Counted from the first letter of the stretch, positions 1 to 12,285 are shown. The stretch: 64,000 nt of DNA from Heliocidaris tuberculata (GCA_025618425.1 CM046841.1:8484654-8548653); one strand, 5' to 3'. Made by a program: numbers and translations. Notes: generated from the sequence alone by a model not told the origin.

Positions 1-1200
1 TCAATTCCCACTATACCACCCAGACTAGCCAACTAGAAATACCACTAGATGCTTGCAACCATAACCTCAAACTCAAAACTAGAAAGGCTATGTAACCATA
101 GCAACTTCTTTCAAGCATACTAAGAGAGGGAAATTCATCCTGCTGCTAAGGGACCACAAGAATACCTGATCTGCATAGAAATTCACTCAAACCATTGCTG
201 CTATAAGGGATACAATACTGGCAGAGAATACTATGCATGCTCTATGGATGCATGCATTACATGTATAACATGTAAGTCCTACATGTGTAATGTCCTTATA
301 CACGTGTACATGTACGTATATATTCAAATGATCAAGAAAGGACAAGAAAAATATTTTTTAATTTAAGCGAAAGTCGACATGAATGAAAGTTCTATACATG
401 TACTTCCAATTGTCAAGGCAGTACAGTGGTAGATTGGATTGTTTACTATTTTAAAAATATTTCTAATCTACTATTTTATCCTCTTTCCTCTCTCCTTTAG
501 TATTCTCTCTCCTTTAGTATAAAGGCAGCTATCCCCCCCCCAAAAAAAAAAAAAATACTATATTATATGTACTTAACACAGAATGTACCATAGACATGTA
601 TCTAGATTTGAATTAGGATTTTCATTGTATATTGAATGCATCCATCAAGTTCCTGAGTACTCTCTATCATCCAGTATAGCACCTCAATCTATTGCCAGGT
701 CCAATAACAATGAACTAAGCATCATTATACAACTCACACATGCTTTCCTATTTACATTACGTTTCTAATGCATGGAACATGCTGGCATGTCTGTGCTGGG
801 AGAATGGAACATGCTGGCATGTATATTCTAGGAGAATGACATCTCCATATGGCCACACAGTAAGCCGACATCACCAATGACTAGACAGGGTACAAAGAAA
901 TTAAAGTTACTGTCCAATCTATGGTTTCAAAAAGCAAAGTTGTTAAGTTAAGCCTCTTGTGCATATTGTATAATGTCCATGTAATAATCCTTACTACTGA
1001 TATCAACATGGTTTGAAAAGAAGGAGAAAATTAAAGAAACAAGATAAATCAAAGTTTGAGCAAAATCTGATAAGAAATAAAAAAGTTATGAATATTTGAA
1101 GTTGTAATCAATCAAAGTAGTTCTGTTTTCATGAAGGTTTTTACATTGCACTTTCTGAGAAAATGACAAGATTGCATACAAAGTTCTTCTTTTTTGATGA
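1..1200. other. AT-rich intergenic DNA, no gene seen
   Basis: No coding-like frame or splice-framed exon. It has scattered TACATG/CATGTA palindromes (around 250-330), a C9A13 homopolymer pair near 532-556, and a short direct repeat of GGAACATGCTGGCATGT at about 774 and 806. Confidence 0.6.
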
Positions 1201-2263
1201 CTTTTTGAGACAAATGTTTCACAGGTGTTTAGTTTCATAGGTTATAACAGGCGTTAAAAAAAACAGTGGAAATTTTAATCTTTAATTACTCAGAAATTAT
1301 ACCTCGTATCAGACTGAGGTTTTTATGAATTAAAGTTGAATGATGTAAAATTTATTGTAAGCAAGTTTTATTACATTTCTCTGAATACTTTTCTATAATG
1401 CTCTGAATATTCAATTAGATTTTTTTTACTTTTTGAAAAATCAAGGCCACAAAATCGGTGTGTATCAGTAATTAATTCAGAATGCAACAAATGACATTGT
1501 GCATCGCAGCTGAAATTCCAGAGCACATTTGAAACCAGAGTCATGAATCATTAAGGACACTGAACAGCAAAAGGTTGGTAGTACATGTAAGGACAGCTGG
1601 GTAATTACAGCGTGACAGACGGGACATCCAACCCTCACTTTTTGATGTTTTTACTTGATATTTTATATTTCACTTAAAAGTGATGCTTATTTTCAAGTAG
1701 AGATGTGATCTATAGGGTTTGGTAAACAAAATTGGGGATTTCTTTTTTTCCAGCTCCGCCCACAAATTGTTCAGTGTGACAGACGGACATGAATTTACCA
1801 AGCCATTTCTGCTTCGATGCTTTTCGACTATTAAATTGGAAAATTGGAAAATCTTGAAACAAAATATGTGTATTCATGTTATTACTTGTTGGTACCTTTT
1901 TGAAACCTGCTGGTATACATTGTAATTTCATCTTGCTTTTGCGGGAAAATGCCATAAAGTGAGCGTGACAGACGGAACAATAAAAATGTGACAGACGGGA
2001 CACATTGAGATTGTACACAAAATACAATTTTTAAAGACAACCAAATTTCCAGGATTAAATACCTTATTCTCAAGTTCTAAAGGGGTTAAAGGGTCATCTT
2101 CAATATCATGAAACATAATAGTAAAAGGATTTTCATTTTCATCCATCGGAAAATTTCATGTAGTCCCATCCACACATATTTTTGCTGCAGATGCCAAACG
2201 TGACAGACAGAACATTACTTTGTGATTGATAATTAACTTCATAATATAGAATTCCGCAGATAA

Positions 2264-2990
2264 TAATAATAATAATAATAGCTACATTTATATTGCGCAC
2301 GTATCCATCCCAGGAGATGCTCAAGGTGCCTACATTGTACAAAGTAGTGCTGGTATCGACACGCCTGATGTCGCCACTATGGCGACAAAAGTACTGGTTT
2401 TGGACTTTGCCGACATGTCGACACGCATGCTCCGATGGCGACATAAAATGGGTCTTTTTACATGTACCTCGCCGAGGCGTCGTCCGCGCGTACGTGATTT
2501 GTTTCACATACGCATTAGCAGTGCGCGCGCGCGACACGATCGCTGCGTATCTAGCTGCGACGACCGGTATACATTACGTACATGTACATGCCTAGATATG
2601 CGACACTAGCTGACTCGCACCGCATGACTTTCATTAATGCTTGTTAAATTGGATCATACAAAACAAATTTTGGGGCAAATAGTTGACAGTGTGCATCTTT
2701 GAGAACTGTAAGTGAGTATGACTGCGAGTGTGAGCCCGTGAGGACATAGTGCATGTATTCCATGTAAAGCTCTTGTGAATTTGTGTCGGGTAACTCTGGT
2801 TTAATAGTGTACGGTCACTACGGGAGCGACCCGAGTTTAGACTTGTTTGACTCATGTCCAGATGTCGACACGTCGGCGTTAATTTTATTGCGACATGGCG
2901 ACATAGATTTTCCATGCCGATACCAGCACTAGTACAAAGTACCATTATTACCCTGGCTTTAGCCCAGCTGCAGTAGCCCAAGTTAGCAGT
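2264..2990 (-). mobile_element. Reverse-oriented SINE 3' tail, split by an insertion
   Basis: ATAATAATAATAATAGC..TATATTGCGCAC followed (after the insertion) by ATTACCCTGGCTTTAGCC is the reverse complement of the tail of the tRNA-SINE at 24,356-24,775 (GGCTAAAGCCGGGATAATA...GCGCTATATAAA). Confidence 0.55.
2347..2931. mobile_element. Nested TIR element with 10-bp target duplication
   Basis: It starts GTGCTGGTATCGAC and ends with the reverse complement (CCGATACCAGCAC). GTACAAAGTA flanks it at 2337-2346 and 2932-2941. The 585 bp interior is GC-richer than its surroundings and carries repeated GTCGACA/GGCGACA words but no convincing protein. Confidence 0.7.
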
Positions 2991-4219
2991 AGAAATGAAT
3001 CCCCCCCCCCCTTACCAAAGAGCAAGACTACAAAATTTTGTTCCAAAACAATGAATATGCAATTTATTGTCAATGCAAAAAGTACCTTAAAAAACGTGAC
3101 AGACGGGACAAAAATGTATTTCACCTCTGACCTCCTTTAAATCAGAAGAATATTACGATTTTTTTTACTTTTTGTATATAGACATAAATTCCCCATAGTC
3201 CTAACCAGATTTGATCAACTTTGTTATGATAACAGATGTAATCTGTAAAAATGACTCAATACAATGCATGTAATTACTGGTAACCATACATGTATGTTAC
3301 CATAAAAATGTGTAATTTCATTTAAGGGTTAAAAATTGCTATTTTGGGTCAAAATATTTTTAAAAATTAAAAAATTGAATATTGTTCCATACAGTTGGAA
3401 TCATGCATATTCAACTGACATAGAAGGAAAATGTTGAAATTACACTTTGTTTTTTTCACCAAAAGTTGACATTTTCATGGAATTACCCAGCTGCAACACA
3501 CAATGGCAATTGTTGTGTTCTGAATTAATTTCTGATACACACAGATTTTGTGACCTTGATTTTTGAAAAAGTAAAATAAAATCTAATTAAATATCCAGAG
3601 CAATATTTTAAGAAATTTCAGAGAAATGTAATACTTGCTTCCAATAAATTTTACATCCTTCAACTTTACAATGTAAAAACTGTCCGATACTAGGTATATT
3701 ATTTTAGTTATTAATGATAAAAAATGTCCACTGTTTTTTTTAACACCTAGTATCTTTAATGTCACAAAACATTTTGGATTTATATTTTATTATCTCCCCC
3801 CCCCCCCCACCCCCTGATGTTAAATATTACACATACCTTTAATATTGCCAGCTGATATCACTACATTATTCTCATATTGGAGGAATGCACATGTACATGT
3901 AGTTCTGACAAACTAAAAATGGCAGATCAGAAACATTCTATCAGAATCACAGCACCTAAATATTTTCCTTCTTATAGTAATAAAAAGCAAAGACAAATCC
4001 CTTTCATGAACATGTACATGTTCTCTGGCACATAACAATTCTACTTTTCCCATGGGTTGAAGAATAAAATGTAGGAGACATGTACACGACATCATGACAT
4101 GTAACAAATATGTTGTCTGCTGAGAGCAAAAGCGCATTAACTACAATTTGTACTTTTACTTTCAAAAAGAGTTAGCCCCCTTCTGGCTCTCCACAAAGAA
4201 AAGTGTGGATGGATGCCTG

Positions 4220-4365
4220 GGCCCTGTTTCATAAAACTTGTTATCAATAACAAATTACAAGAACTGTTATAAGCTACTGAAATCCTTGAATCTAATTAGC
4301 TAAGAGCAAATTTGTCATAGAATTTGGGCAGTTGTTATTGCTGACAAGTTTTATGAAACAGGACC
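4220..4365. mobile_element. Palindromic MITE, GGCCCTGTTTCATAAAACTTG termini
   Basis: Left end GGCCCTGTTTCATAAAACTTG-like and right end CAAGTTTTATGAAACAGGACC are inverted repeats around a 100 bp AT-rich centre. Related ends occur at 24,480-24,609 and 58,730-58,866. Confidence 0.7.
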
Positions 4366-4472
4366 ATGAACTCCCCCTTTTCTTGGAAAGTAACCTTTTT
4401 CTAAAAATTGCTTTTAACCCTACATGTACATGTAGGATCCGAGCTTTAATATTCCTGAAGTTTATTTTTTTA

Positions 4473-4574
4473 TCAGACTTTCACAGATCCATCATTGGCT
4501 TTGGGCATTCTTTCTAGCATTCCATGGTAATCGTCATATCCATCATCATCATCAGATGAATGAAATACATCTCC
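4473..4574 (-). CDS. Candidate terminal exon of an unidentified minus-strand gene
   Basis: After a good acceptor (CTCACTTTCACAG) there is an open 33-codon stretch with an acidic run: GDVFHSSDDDDGYDDYHG, then MLERMPKANDGSVKV and TGA. AATAAA follows on the same strand at 4466-4461, as expected for a gene's 3' end. I do not recognise the protein. Composition looks coding, but the stretch is short and no upstream exon is proven. Confidence 0.3.
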   Translation of the reverse strand, partial: GDVFHSSDDDDGYDDYHGMLERMPKANDGSVKV

Positions 4575-4916
4575 CTGTGAAAGTGAGTGAAGAAAATGAC
4601 ATGTCTTATCCCCTCTCATGGTCTGCTTATGTTGGTTAGTGTTACCATGTCAATGACAAACCTTCCAGAATAACCTCTCTAAATGGTGATATCATAGTTT
4701 GTTCATTTTAATATGCTGAAGGGCGATTCTGTGTAATGTGTCCCCATATGACATATGACATTTATCCATATATTTCATCCATAAGTGAAAAATCTTATGA
4801 AAGACCTGACTATAATGGTAGTGATACCAGAAAGAGCTCTTTGAGTTTTGAGAGCTCTTTTAGAGCAGCAGTATATATCCATGTTTGGAGCTTTCCAGAG
4901 CTAAATGTTTTTTCAC

Positions 4917-4928
4917 CCCCTCCCCACC

Positions 4929-4987
<59 letters not shown>

Positions 4988-4990
4988 GTC
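4917..4990. repeat. Poly-C followed by (CT)n microsatellite
   Basis: CCCCCTCCCCACC and a long C run pass into about 27 CT units. A similar C-run/(CT)n tract is at 5,543-5,575 and at 8,177-8,220. Confidence 0.9.
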
Positions 4991-5000
4991 TATCTAGTCT

Positions 5001-5541
5001 GCAGCATCCAGGGAGTTATTAGAATCAAAACAAACTTAGAACTTAAGAAGAAAGCCATAGAATCTGATAGAATCTCTTTCCCTGGATCTCTGGCTCCCGG
5101 CCCCTGGCTCCCGGCCCCTGGCTCCCGGCCCCTGGCTCCCGGCCCCTGGCTCCCTCCTTCCCTCCATCCCTCTCATTCCTATCTCTTGCATAACATGTGA
5201 TAAGCTTTCAGTTCCATTTTATTTTATTATCTAGCCTGCAGCATCCAGGGTGATACAACAGAATCTCAACAAACCAAAAAGCCACATAGAGGAACTCTGT
5301 ACAGAATCTGATGACTGCTCTCTCTCCCTCCCTGACTAGTTTGCAGGCACAAACCCTGGTCAGTCGCAAAAGAGTGTCTGCACTGTAAGACTACCCTAGG
5401 CCCTGTACTGTAGCTGCTCCTATATTGATACGACCAGAAGGTAGCTGAATTAGGCTTCTCTCAAGACAAGATGTCTGATAAAAGTGCCAAATAAGGGTCT
5501 GTGCTTGCAGACTACTCCCTGTCCATCCTCCTTCCCTCCCT

Positions 5542-5575
<34 letters not shown>

Positions 5576-5940
5576 ATTCTGTATGTATTTCTGAATAACA
5601 CCCAACTTCTTCTTTGTTCCAATATCTTGCTCTATGCATCCAGGGTATTAAAATAAAATAAATCTAAACAACCCAGAAGTCACATAATACATTTAAGAAC
5701 TCTAGAAAGAATCATATTACCTCCCCCTCTTCCCTTTCCATCCTCTTTTCCTCCCTCCTTCCCTCCCTCCTCCACCCCCCCCCCTTCCCTCCCTCCCTCT
5801 CTCATTTCTATTTCTGCATAACAATCATAAATTCTTCTTTGTTTCAATATCTTGCCAGTGGCATACATGTACAGGGAGTTATAATGAAATCTTAACAAAC
5901 CCAGAAGCCATATAAAACTCTAGACAGAATCTGATTACTA
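5001..5940 (+). repeat. Four diverged tandem copies of a ~200-400 bp unit with CT-rich linkers
   Basis: Copies begin near 5001, 5238, 5636 and 5861 with GCATCCAGGGAGTTAT-like sequence, continue through AACAAACCCAGAAGCCATA-like and AGAATCTGAT-like words, and each ends in a different pyrimidine-rich tract. Inside the first copy (5090-5152) a 14-bp unit CTGGCTCCCGGCCC is repeated about four times. Confidence 0.65.
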
Positions 5941-6683
5941 GTCCATCAATCAACCCAAGCTGGTCTGTATTGTCAGTCATAACAAGATGTGTTTCTCTTT
6001 CTCAAACGTGAGAAGATCTGCAATGAATCATCTCAAGTTTAATAAAGTGTTCTTTTCAACATCTCAGTCTGATATATGTAGGCTATCTTAAGATGAAAAA
6101 TATTGAATTTTGTACATTTGACAGCTTTTCTTTGAACTTACATGTATGAGAGGAAATATTTTCATGACATTTGACTATTCATTATTAATCGCTCAACTAA
6201 TTGAAAACACTTCTAGAGCTGTAAACAGAAATTTCATGCGAACACTTATGAATGTTATTGCAAATTCATCTGCATATTTACATTAATTCAGGCATTACAA
6301 CCTTTGTCTATATACAGACAATACCAATTTGTATGTGTACATTGTACATGTACTAGTCTACAAATCTGAACTGTATTCTATCAAAGCATGCATTGCATAT
6401 AATATTTCTATGGATTAGTGCACATTTTGCAGCTCTTCACAGAGCCCCTATTTGCTATGCTAATTTATTGGTTTACAGTATGTTCACCGTGTATCAATGG
6501 CTGTTTTCTTAACTGAATTCAAGGAGTTTATCCAGGATCAGTTATGTTATAATTACTGGTGACTTATATTCATGTTGATATCATTGATAATCAAGAATCA
6601 AGATCTTTTATGGGTCCACTTGACTCACTTTCTTGTACTCAGCATGTTGACTTTTAGTACTCATACTCACATGTACTCTTGAT

Positions 6684-7816
6684 TTGGTTATATCTCGTAA
6701 GACAAATGACATAATTGTGCGCCGACGCTGGCCTGGTTCTTTGATATCGGATCATTTCCCCGTTACGTGTCAGCTGAATTCATGCAAATCACCTATGACT
6801 TCTAAAACAATATCTTTTTGCAAATTTGGTTGTATAGACATTGATTCACTGAAGAGTGATGTTGCTAATAGTTCCCTTTGCACAAACACTCCTGATGATC
6901 TTATGGAATTGGTTTGGCTCACACACCGGCTTATAACTCCAGCTTCCGATGTAGCGGGAGCATGCACAGCCAGACTTTGTGTTTACTTCTCGATCCTCGA
7001 GAACGTAGCTACCGAAAAGAAACGCTCTCATGTGAATTTTATTGATTCAAATGACATTGAAATATCTTAGAACTAACAATTAAGTGATAAATTTCTATAT
7101 TTCATTCTGAATTAGAGGTTTTGGGGGGTTATTCACAAGTTCCAACTATGTTACCGAGTAGTCGATGGAAATTTCATTAGTCGGGTAGTGACCCTATCAG
7201 GCGAGTACACTGTTAATCGAGTACTCGAAACGGGCTTTATAACAGTTGGAAATGCAGAAGAGAAACCGACAAGCACTGTGAGAAATTTTGGTGTATGGCT
7301 AGATTCTCGTTTAAACATGGAGACACAGATTGTATCCAACACATGCAAATCTGTTTTTTATATGTTATATAATTTGCGTCACATCCGTAAATACTTAGAT
7401 CAGAAAAACACTGAAAGCCTTGTCCATGCTTTTATTAGTAGTAAACTTGATTATTGTAATGGATTGCTGTTTGGCTTGTCATATTCACAGACCATATGAA
7501 GTTGCAGCGTGTTCAGAATGCCTGTGCAAGACTTGTAACCAATTCCTCAAAATTTTCTCACATCACTCCTGTTTTGATGAAGCTACATTGGTTGTCAATA
7601 AAGCACAAAGTTACATTCAAGATACTTTTGCTTGTTTACAAAGTTTTGAATGGTCAAGCCCCACATTACTTGTCTGAATTATTATCTTTTAAATTGCATC
7701 CATGTGCTGCTCCAAAACTCTGGAACCAACTTCCTCTTGTAATAAGGAAAGCACAATCCGTCCCCATTTATAAATCTGTACTGAAGACCCATCTGTTTTC
7801 AGAGGCTTTTAAGTAG
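6684..7816 (+). pseudogene. L2/CR1-type LINE ORF2 fragments (endonuclease end and reverse transcriptase C-terminus)
   Basis: 6684-7070 shows the end of an APE-type endonuclease (SDHFPVTC). 7188-7499 shows VRNFGVWLDSRLNM and LVHAFISSKLDYCNGLLFGL. 7496-7816, one frame over, shows KLQRVQNACARLV, SHITPVLMKLHWLSIKHK, FKILLLVYKVLNG, then LWNQLPLVIRKA and LKTHLFSEAFK. These are the standard C-terminal blocks of L2/CR1-clade LINE polymerases. Most of the RT, including the YxDD region, is deleted and the frame is broken, so it is dead. Confidence 0.85.
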
Positions 7817-7829
7817 ATTACATGTGTAG

Positions 7830-9290
7830 TTCTGTTTACATAGTGTAAGCAGGGAAATGTAAGTACTTACATGTACATTTCCCTGGTGTAAGCATATATA
7901 GGAGTCTCCATAAAAGTGCAGTAGAGAATATTCAAATAGTAGCTAAGCTATACGAATTAATCTTATTATCATCATTATTATAACTGTGGATACACTTACA
8001 TGTACATGTAGGCCTACATATATATCTTATCCACACATGGAGAGAGGTCGAAAGTCAGAGTTTCGTCTGAGGCACAGTGTCATTTACACCATTCAGTTAT
8101 TCTGGGAATGCTGACAAATTTCAATCCTTTTCAATTTGTTTTATCCAAAACTTAGCTACTGTATCAGGGGATGTGCCTCCCCCCCCCCCCCCCCCCCACT
8201 CTCTCTCTCTCTCTATCTCTCTATTAAACTCTAATTGATACCTTAAGAACACCCCCCCCCCCCCAACAAAAAAGAAAAGTAATAATAATAATAATAATAA
8301 TACTTTTTAAATAAATAAACAAATAATAATAATAAGAGCCTTCCTCTATTCAAATTTTCAACCAAACAGGTACCTCAAAATGTGATAAACTTTTTCTTTG
8401 CTTGCTTTTTGGCTTGCTTGTCAGAGTTTGGGGGAATTGTGCCATCCCCAATACCCCCTTTTACAAAATTCTGGATGCACCCCTGAATATGAACCTGTGC
8501 ACATGTACATGTAGCTTGTAGGCCTAATAACAATGTACATACTGTACATGTACCTACATTAGTAAATGCACATCCTATATACTCACAGGGATATAATGGT
8601 CTGCAATATACTTTTTAATATTTTGTTCACAACAAACTAGTCCTGCATACTGTTGTTGTATGTGAAGGATACATGCAGGCATACAGTGTAGTAGTCTCTA
8701 TTTCCTGGATTTTTCGGTCAGTATAAACTTAAAAGCCTTCATGTAGATGCATTTCCCACTATATTTACACCTACATGTAGTAACAGGAAGAAGTGCAAAA
8801 TAAGAATATTACAGGTCTATTGTCTACAGCGAACTTTTTATATTGCGAATATCATTGTGAATAATTGTGTAATTTATTGGCATACTGAGCAATCAATGAA
8901 GCATGATAATCAACCAGAAGAATCAAATCAAACCTAAAACAATGATTTGTACACAGAGTGAAGTTTGGGGAAGAAGTAGGCCTACATGTAGACTCTAGAG
9001 GTAAATTATAGACCTACATGTTGCCCACGTTTTTGTATTTCAGGCCTGCATACATGACATGTACCATGCATGGTGCATAAAATAGGCCTACAAGTACATG
9101 TACAATGCATGTATTGGTTTGATTTATTCCACCACCCTTCCCCTTAATTTTTAATTTTCAAACCCTCAATTACAATAGAGCCATTGTATTAATTGGCAGC
9201 ATTCCACATGAGAAGTATTTATAACGCTTTCATACTGAATCTGAACATAGTAAACAAACTCTTCTCTCTTTTTTTTTTTTTTTTTTTTTT
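7830..9290. other. Repeat-rich intergenic DNA, no gene seen
   Basis: It holds C runs and (CT)n at 8177-8220, a second C run near 8250, (AAT)n at 8281-8330, a decayed hAT-like MITE end near 8392-8486 (TTGCTTGTCAGAGTTTG ... CTGGATGCACCCCTG) and many TACATG words. Confidence 0.6.
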
Positions 9291-9301
9291 GACTGGTAGG
9301 T

Positions 9302-9599
9302 GGCAGTGGCGTATCCAGGATTTTGTGAAAGGAAGGGGAGCAAATCTACAAGTAAATGCAGGGCTGTCAACTTTGGGGAACAGCTTGGAGGGAGATCCGT
9401 AATTTTTTCTTCTCATCAGCCCTCCAAAAGTCGCTTCATGGGGGGGGGGGGTGTTATCAGATTTTATGGGGTCCTGAATTCTCTGACAAGCAAAAAAAAA
9501 AAAAGGGTATCAGTTGGATAAGGGGGGGGGGGATTTTTTCTGCCAAAAGTTGTCAGGGGGGCAATCTGTCCCCCTGCCCCCCCCCCTTGGGTACACTAG
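9302..9599. mobile_element. hAT-like MITE with 8-bp target duplication
   Basis: GGCAGTGGCGTATCCAGG opens it and GGGTACACTAG closes it. TGGTAGGT flanks both sides (9294-9301 and 9600-9607). The inside has long G runs, CTCTGACAAGCAAAA and poly-A, shared with copies at 25,072, 58,101 and 61,023. Confidence 0.65.
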
Positions 9600-9607
9600 T
9601 GGTAGGT

Positions 9608-11080
9608 ACATGTAGTACATGTATATGTACTTGTTTTTTCCGAAGGTTCATAATTCCAAAACACAAATTTCTCATAGCAGGGGGTTTATACTTCCGAAAG
9701 TGAAATAGGATTCATAATTTGTGAACATTTGATGCATTACTCCGAAGGTTCATTAATCCAAAGCTTTGTACAGGTATCGTTTCATTGTATTTTCCATCGA
9801 TGACCGTTAACATAAGTGAGCCCTCTATGGTTAAATTGAGTTAATGCAAACCCCCCCCCCCCCCATAGTTCTTCAATGCACACCAACCTCGAACAGGTGT
9901 ATTGAGGAATAAACTGTAGATTTTCGGGAAATGGCCTGAAAATTTCCTGTGAATAAACAGTAAGTCTGACTCTCATATTATTTTTTACCCAAATTATTAA
10001 TGGGGACGGGTGTTACAAGTCCGAAACTTAAAATTTAGGACTTTGTTGGAGTCGTAAGTCTGCTAAAGAGGAAGTTCTTGCTTTAAAAAAAAATTAGCAG
10101 AACATAAAAAAGCCTGAGATTATTCTCATTAGAAACGAACATACATGTAGCCTGCCGTCATTCTTTGCCCAATTGGCAGAGAGCAAAACGGCGCATACTT
10201 GTTCCTTATTTATTTTGGTACAATATCTGCGAGCCAATCATATCCTTTCATTTCGCTCTGGAGAGACTAGGTCAGTTGACACAGGGCATTGCAGCAATGA
10301 AACTGTATTACAAGGGTGCGTCATGACTGGTGACATTACATGATTACAGTACTGTGAGTTACACTGAACATTGAGGTAACGAAAACTGAAAGTCAATTAT
10401 CTAATTTGAGACTGCCCTCACTCTGTTCTTTCCGGCTATCATTTCAATTCATTGATGACTTCTCTTACAAAAATGCAGAGAAACTGTACATGCATGGAGT
10501 TACGCATCAACACCAAGCACGTGAAGAATTAACTCCTAGTCTACTCTTATCAAGACCTCGATATTCAATCAAATACTTCCAGAATTAAGAATCACAAAAA
10601 ATACAGCATTATTTACAGCCTTCCATGTGACTATCTCTTTTACAGTGAAAACTGATTCAGTACACAATGTACATGCAGAAGTGTTCAAATCAAAATACAG
10701 ACCTTTTCCTTAACAATTATCAAAAAGTGGTTATTGCATTTAATTCACTTTTGAAAAAAATTACAAAGCCTTGTAATTTTTAACAATAGAGGCCATACAC
10801 TGTATATTATTTGCAAAATACAAAATGTGAGGAAAAATACTAGTATTTCAGAATTGAAAACCAAGAGGAAGATGCATTCATGTTCATGTCATACTCCTGT
10901 AATTACAAATCAATCTCCATTTTTGACAAACACTTCTTTTAAAAGAAACATTTTCAATTTTGAATACTTGAAATGTATTATATATTCATATTTCTGTACA
11001 AAATTCTAACAGGATAAGAATTTAGACTAGTGGTATTTGTAGTTCATACTTCATAAACACTGTATGACTGAATACAGGGA
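9608..11080. other. Intergenic DNA, no gene seen
   Basis: AT-rich sequence with a C run near 9850 and no open frame that looks coding on either strand. Confidence 0.5.
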
Positions 11081-11089
11081 GGTTCTCAC

Positions 11090-11139
11090 CAGGCTTGTTG
11101 GTACATATACAGGTAATTGGATTAATTCATCCATGATCA
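11090..11139 (-). CDS. Weak candidate internal exon (unidentified)
   Basis: 50 nt between acceptor TATTTTGTAG and donor CTG|GTGAG, encoding IMDELIQLPVYVPTSL with one frame open. It ends in phase 0, the phase in which the candidate exon at 4473-4574 begins. Not recognised; may be chance. Confidence 0.2.
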
Positions 11140-11406
11140 CTACAAAATAACACAGTATAATAGACTGATCAAGAAGAGTCGTGTCATCCATTCAAAGATG
11201 ATATGATGTGATTTATTACAGTCAAGGTCAATGGTACAATTCCAGTACACATATACATGTAGGCTACATGTACACACTGCCATTCTGGGAATTTGAGATG
11301 TGCATACATGTAGAGAGACAAAGGATTCACCACAATATTTGTGTGGGATGATCATCAAAACATACAGTATTCATGAATAGCATTATTTTGTTCATACATG
11401 TATTAA

Positions 11407-12232
11407 CCCTTTCGAGACAATTGACCACATTTTGTGGTTTGGCTCAATAATTTTTGATTCAGAGTCCTGAAAAATATACCAGATACATGAGTAGAAAGAG
11501 CAAAAAGTTCTGCACACACTATGTCTATTTTTGTTACATGACCATACTGCGTTTGATCCCAGGAATTTTAAAAAGGAGAAGAAGCTTTAAAATCCTTAAC
11601 CCATTCATGACAGGAATTATTTAAGAGGTAAATTGATCACATTTTGTTCTTCAAATTGGCAACAGTAATATTTTTCTTTTAGTGCTACACTGTACATGGT
11701 TCTAACAAAATGCAATGTCTTTGAAAACAATATACATCATTAGAAACTTAGTCGAAAAGTTGAAAAAATTGCCAATTTAGATAAAAATAGTGATTTTGAA
11801 CCTCTCAATGTGTTGCTAATTTAAGGATTATGAAGCTTATTCTCCTTTTTGAAATTCCTGGCATCAAACGCAATATGGTCATGCAACAAAAATGGACACA
11901 ATGTGTGTAGAAATTTTTGCTCATTCTACTCATGCATCTGGTATATTTTTTAAGGCTCTGAATCAAAAGTTATTGATCCAAACCACAAAATGTGGTCAAT
12001 TGTCTTGAAAGGGTTAAATTGGCAACACATTGAGAGGTTCAAAATCATTGTTTTTTATCGAAATTGGCAACTTTTTCAACTTTTCAACAATTCTTTTAAC
12101 CATGTATATTGTTTTCAAAGACATTACCCTTTATTACAATCTTGTAACACTAAAAGAAAAATATTATTGTTGCCATTTTGAAGAACAAAATGTGATCAAT
12201 TTAGCCCTGTAATAATTCCTGTCCTGAAAGGG
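11407..12232. mobile_element. piggyBac-like MITE, copy A, interrupted by copy B
   Basis: It begins CCCTTTCGAGACAATTG after TTAA (11403-11406) and ends TCCTGAAAGGG before TTAA (12233-12236). Removing copy B and one TTAA leaves 408 bp, the length of intact copies at 32,363 (406 bp) and 33,682 (409 bp). Confidence 0.8.
11600..12013. mobile_element. piggyBac-like MITE, copy B, inserted into copy A
   Basis: 414 bp, flanked by TTAA at 11596-11599 and 12014-12017, in the opposite orientation to copy A. TTAA duplication and CCCTTT-type termini are the signature of piggyBac-type elements. It encodes nothing. Confidence 0.8.
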
Positions 12233-12285
12233 TTAATACCCAGTGATTTACACACTAGACATGTACATGTACATGTATAACATCA

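Larger units (their letters stand above)
1612..3109 (+). repeat. Six dispersed GTGACAGACGGGAC-type sites
   Basis: Starts at 1612, 1776, 1965, 1988, 2200 and 3096, all on the plus strand, with at most two mismatches from GTGACAGACGGGAC. All lie between the two arms of the inverted-repeat element. Confidence 0.7.
1205..3780. mobile_element. Inverted-repeat element with ~300-400 bp arms
   Basis: The left arm (about 1205-1605) and right arm (about 3478-3780) are reverse complements with indels. Matched landmarks are AGTTGAATGATGTAAAATTT, GTATTACATTTCTCTGAA-like, TAATTAATTCAGAA and CAGCTGGGTAATT. There is no coding sequence between them, so it looks like a non-autonomous foldback/MITE-like element of about 2.6 kb. 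It contains a SINE tail with another element nested in it. Exact ends and target duplication were not fixed. Confidence 0.6.

Noticed and set aside
3836..3915. Minus-strand stretch LQYENNVVISAGNIK before AAAG|GTATGT
   Set aside because: Protein-like, but it lies downstream of the candidate terminal exon's stop and poly-A signal, overlaps ACATGTACATG repeat, and has no supported partner exon.
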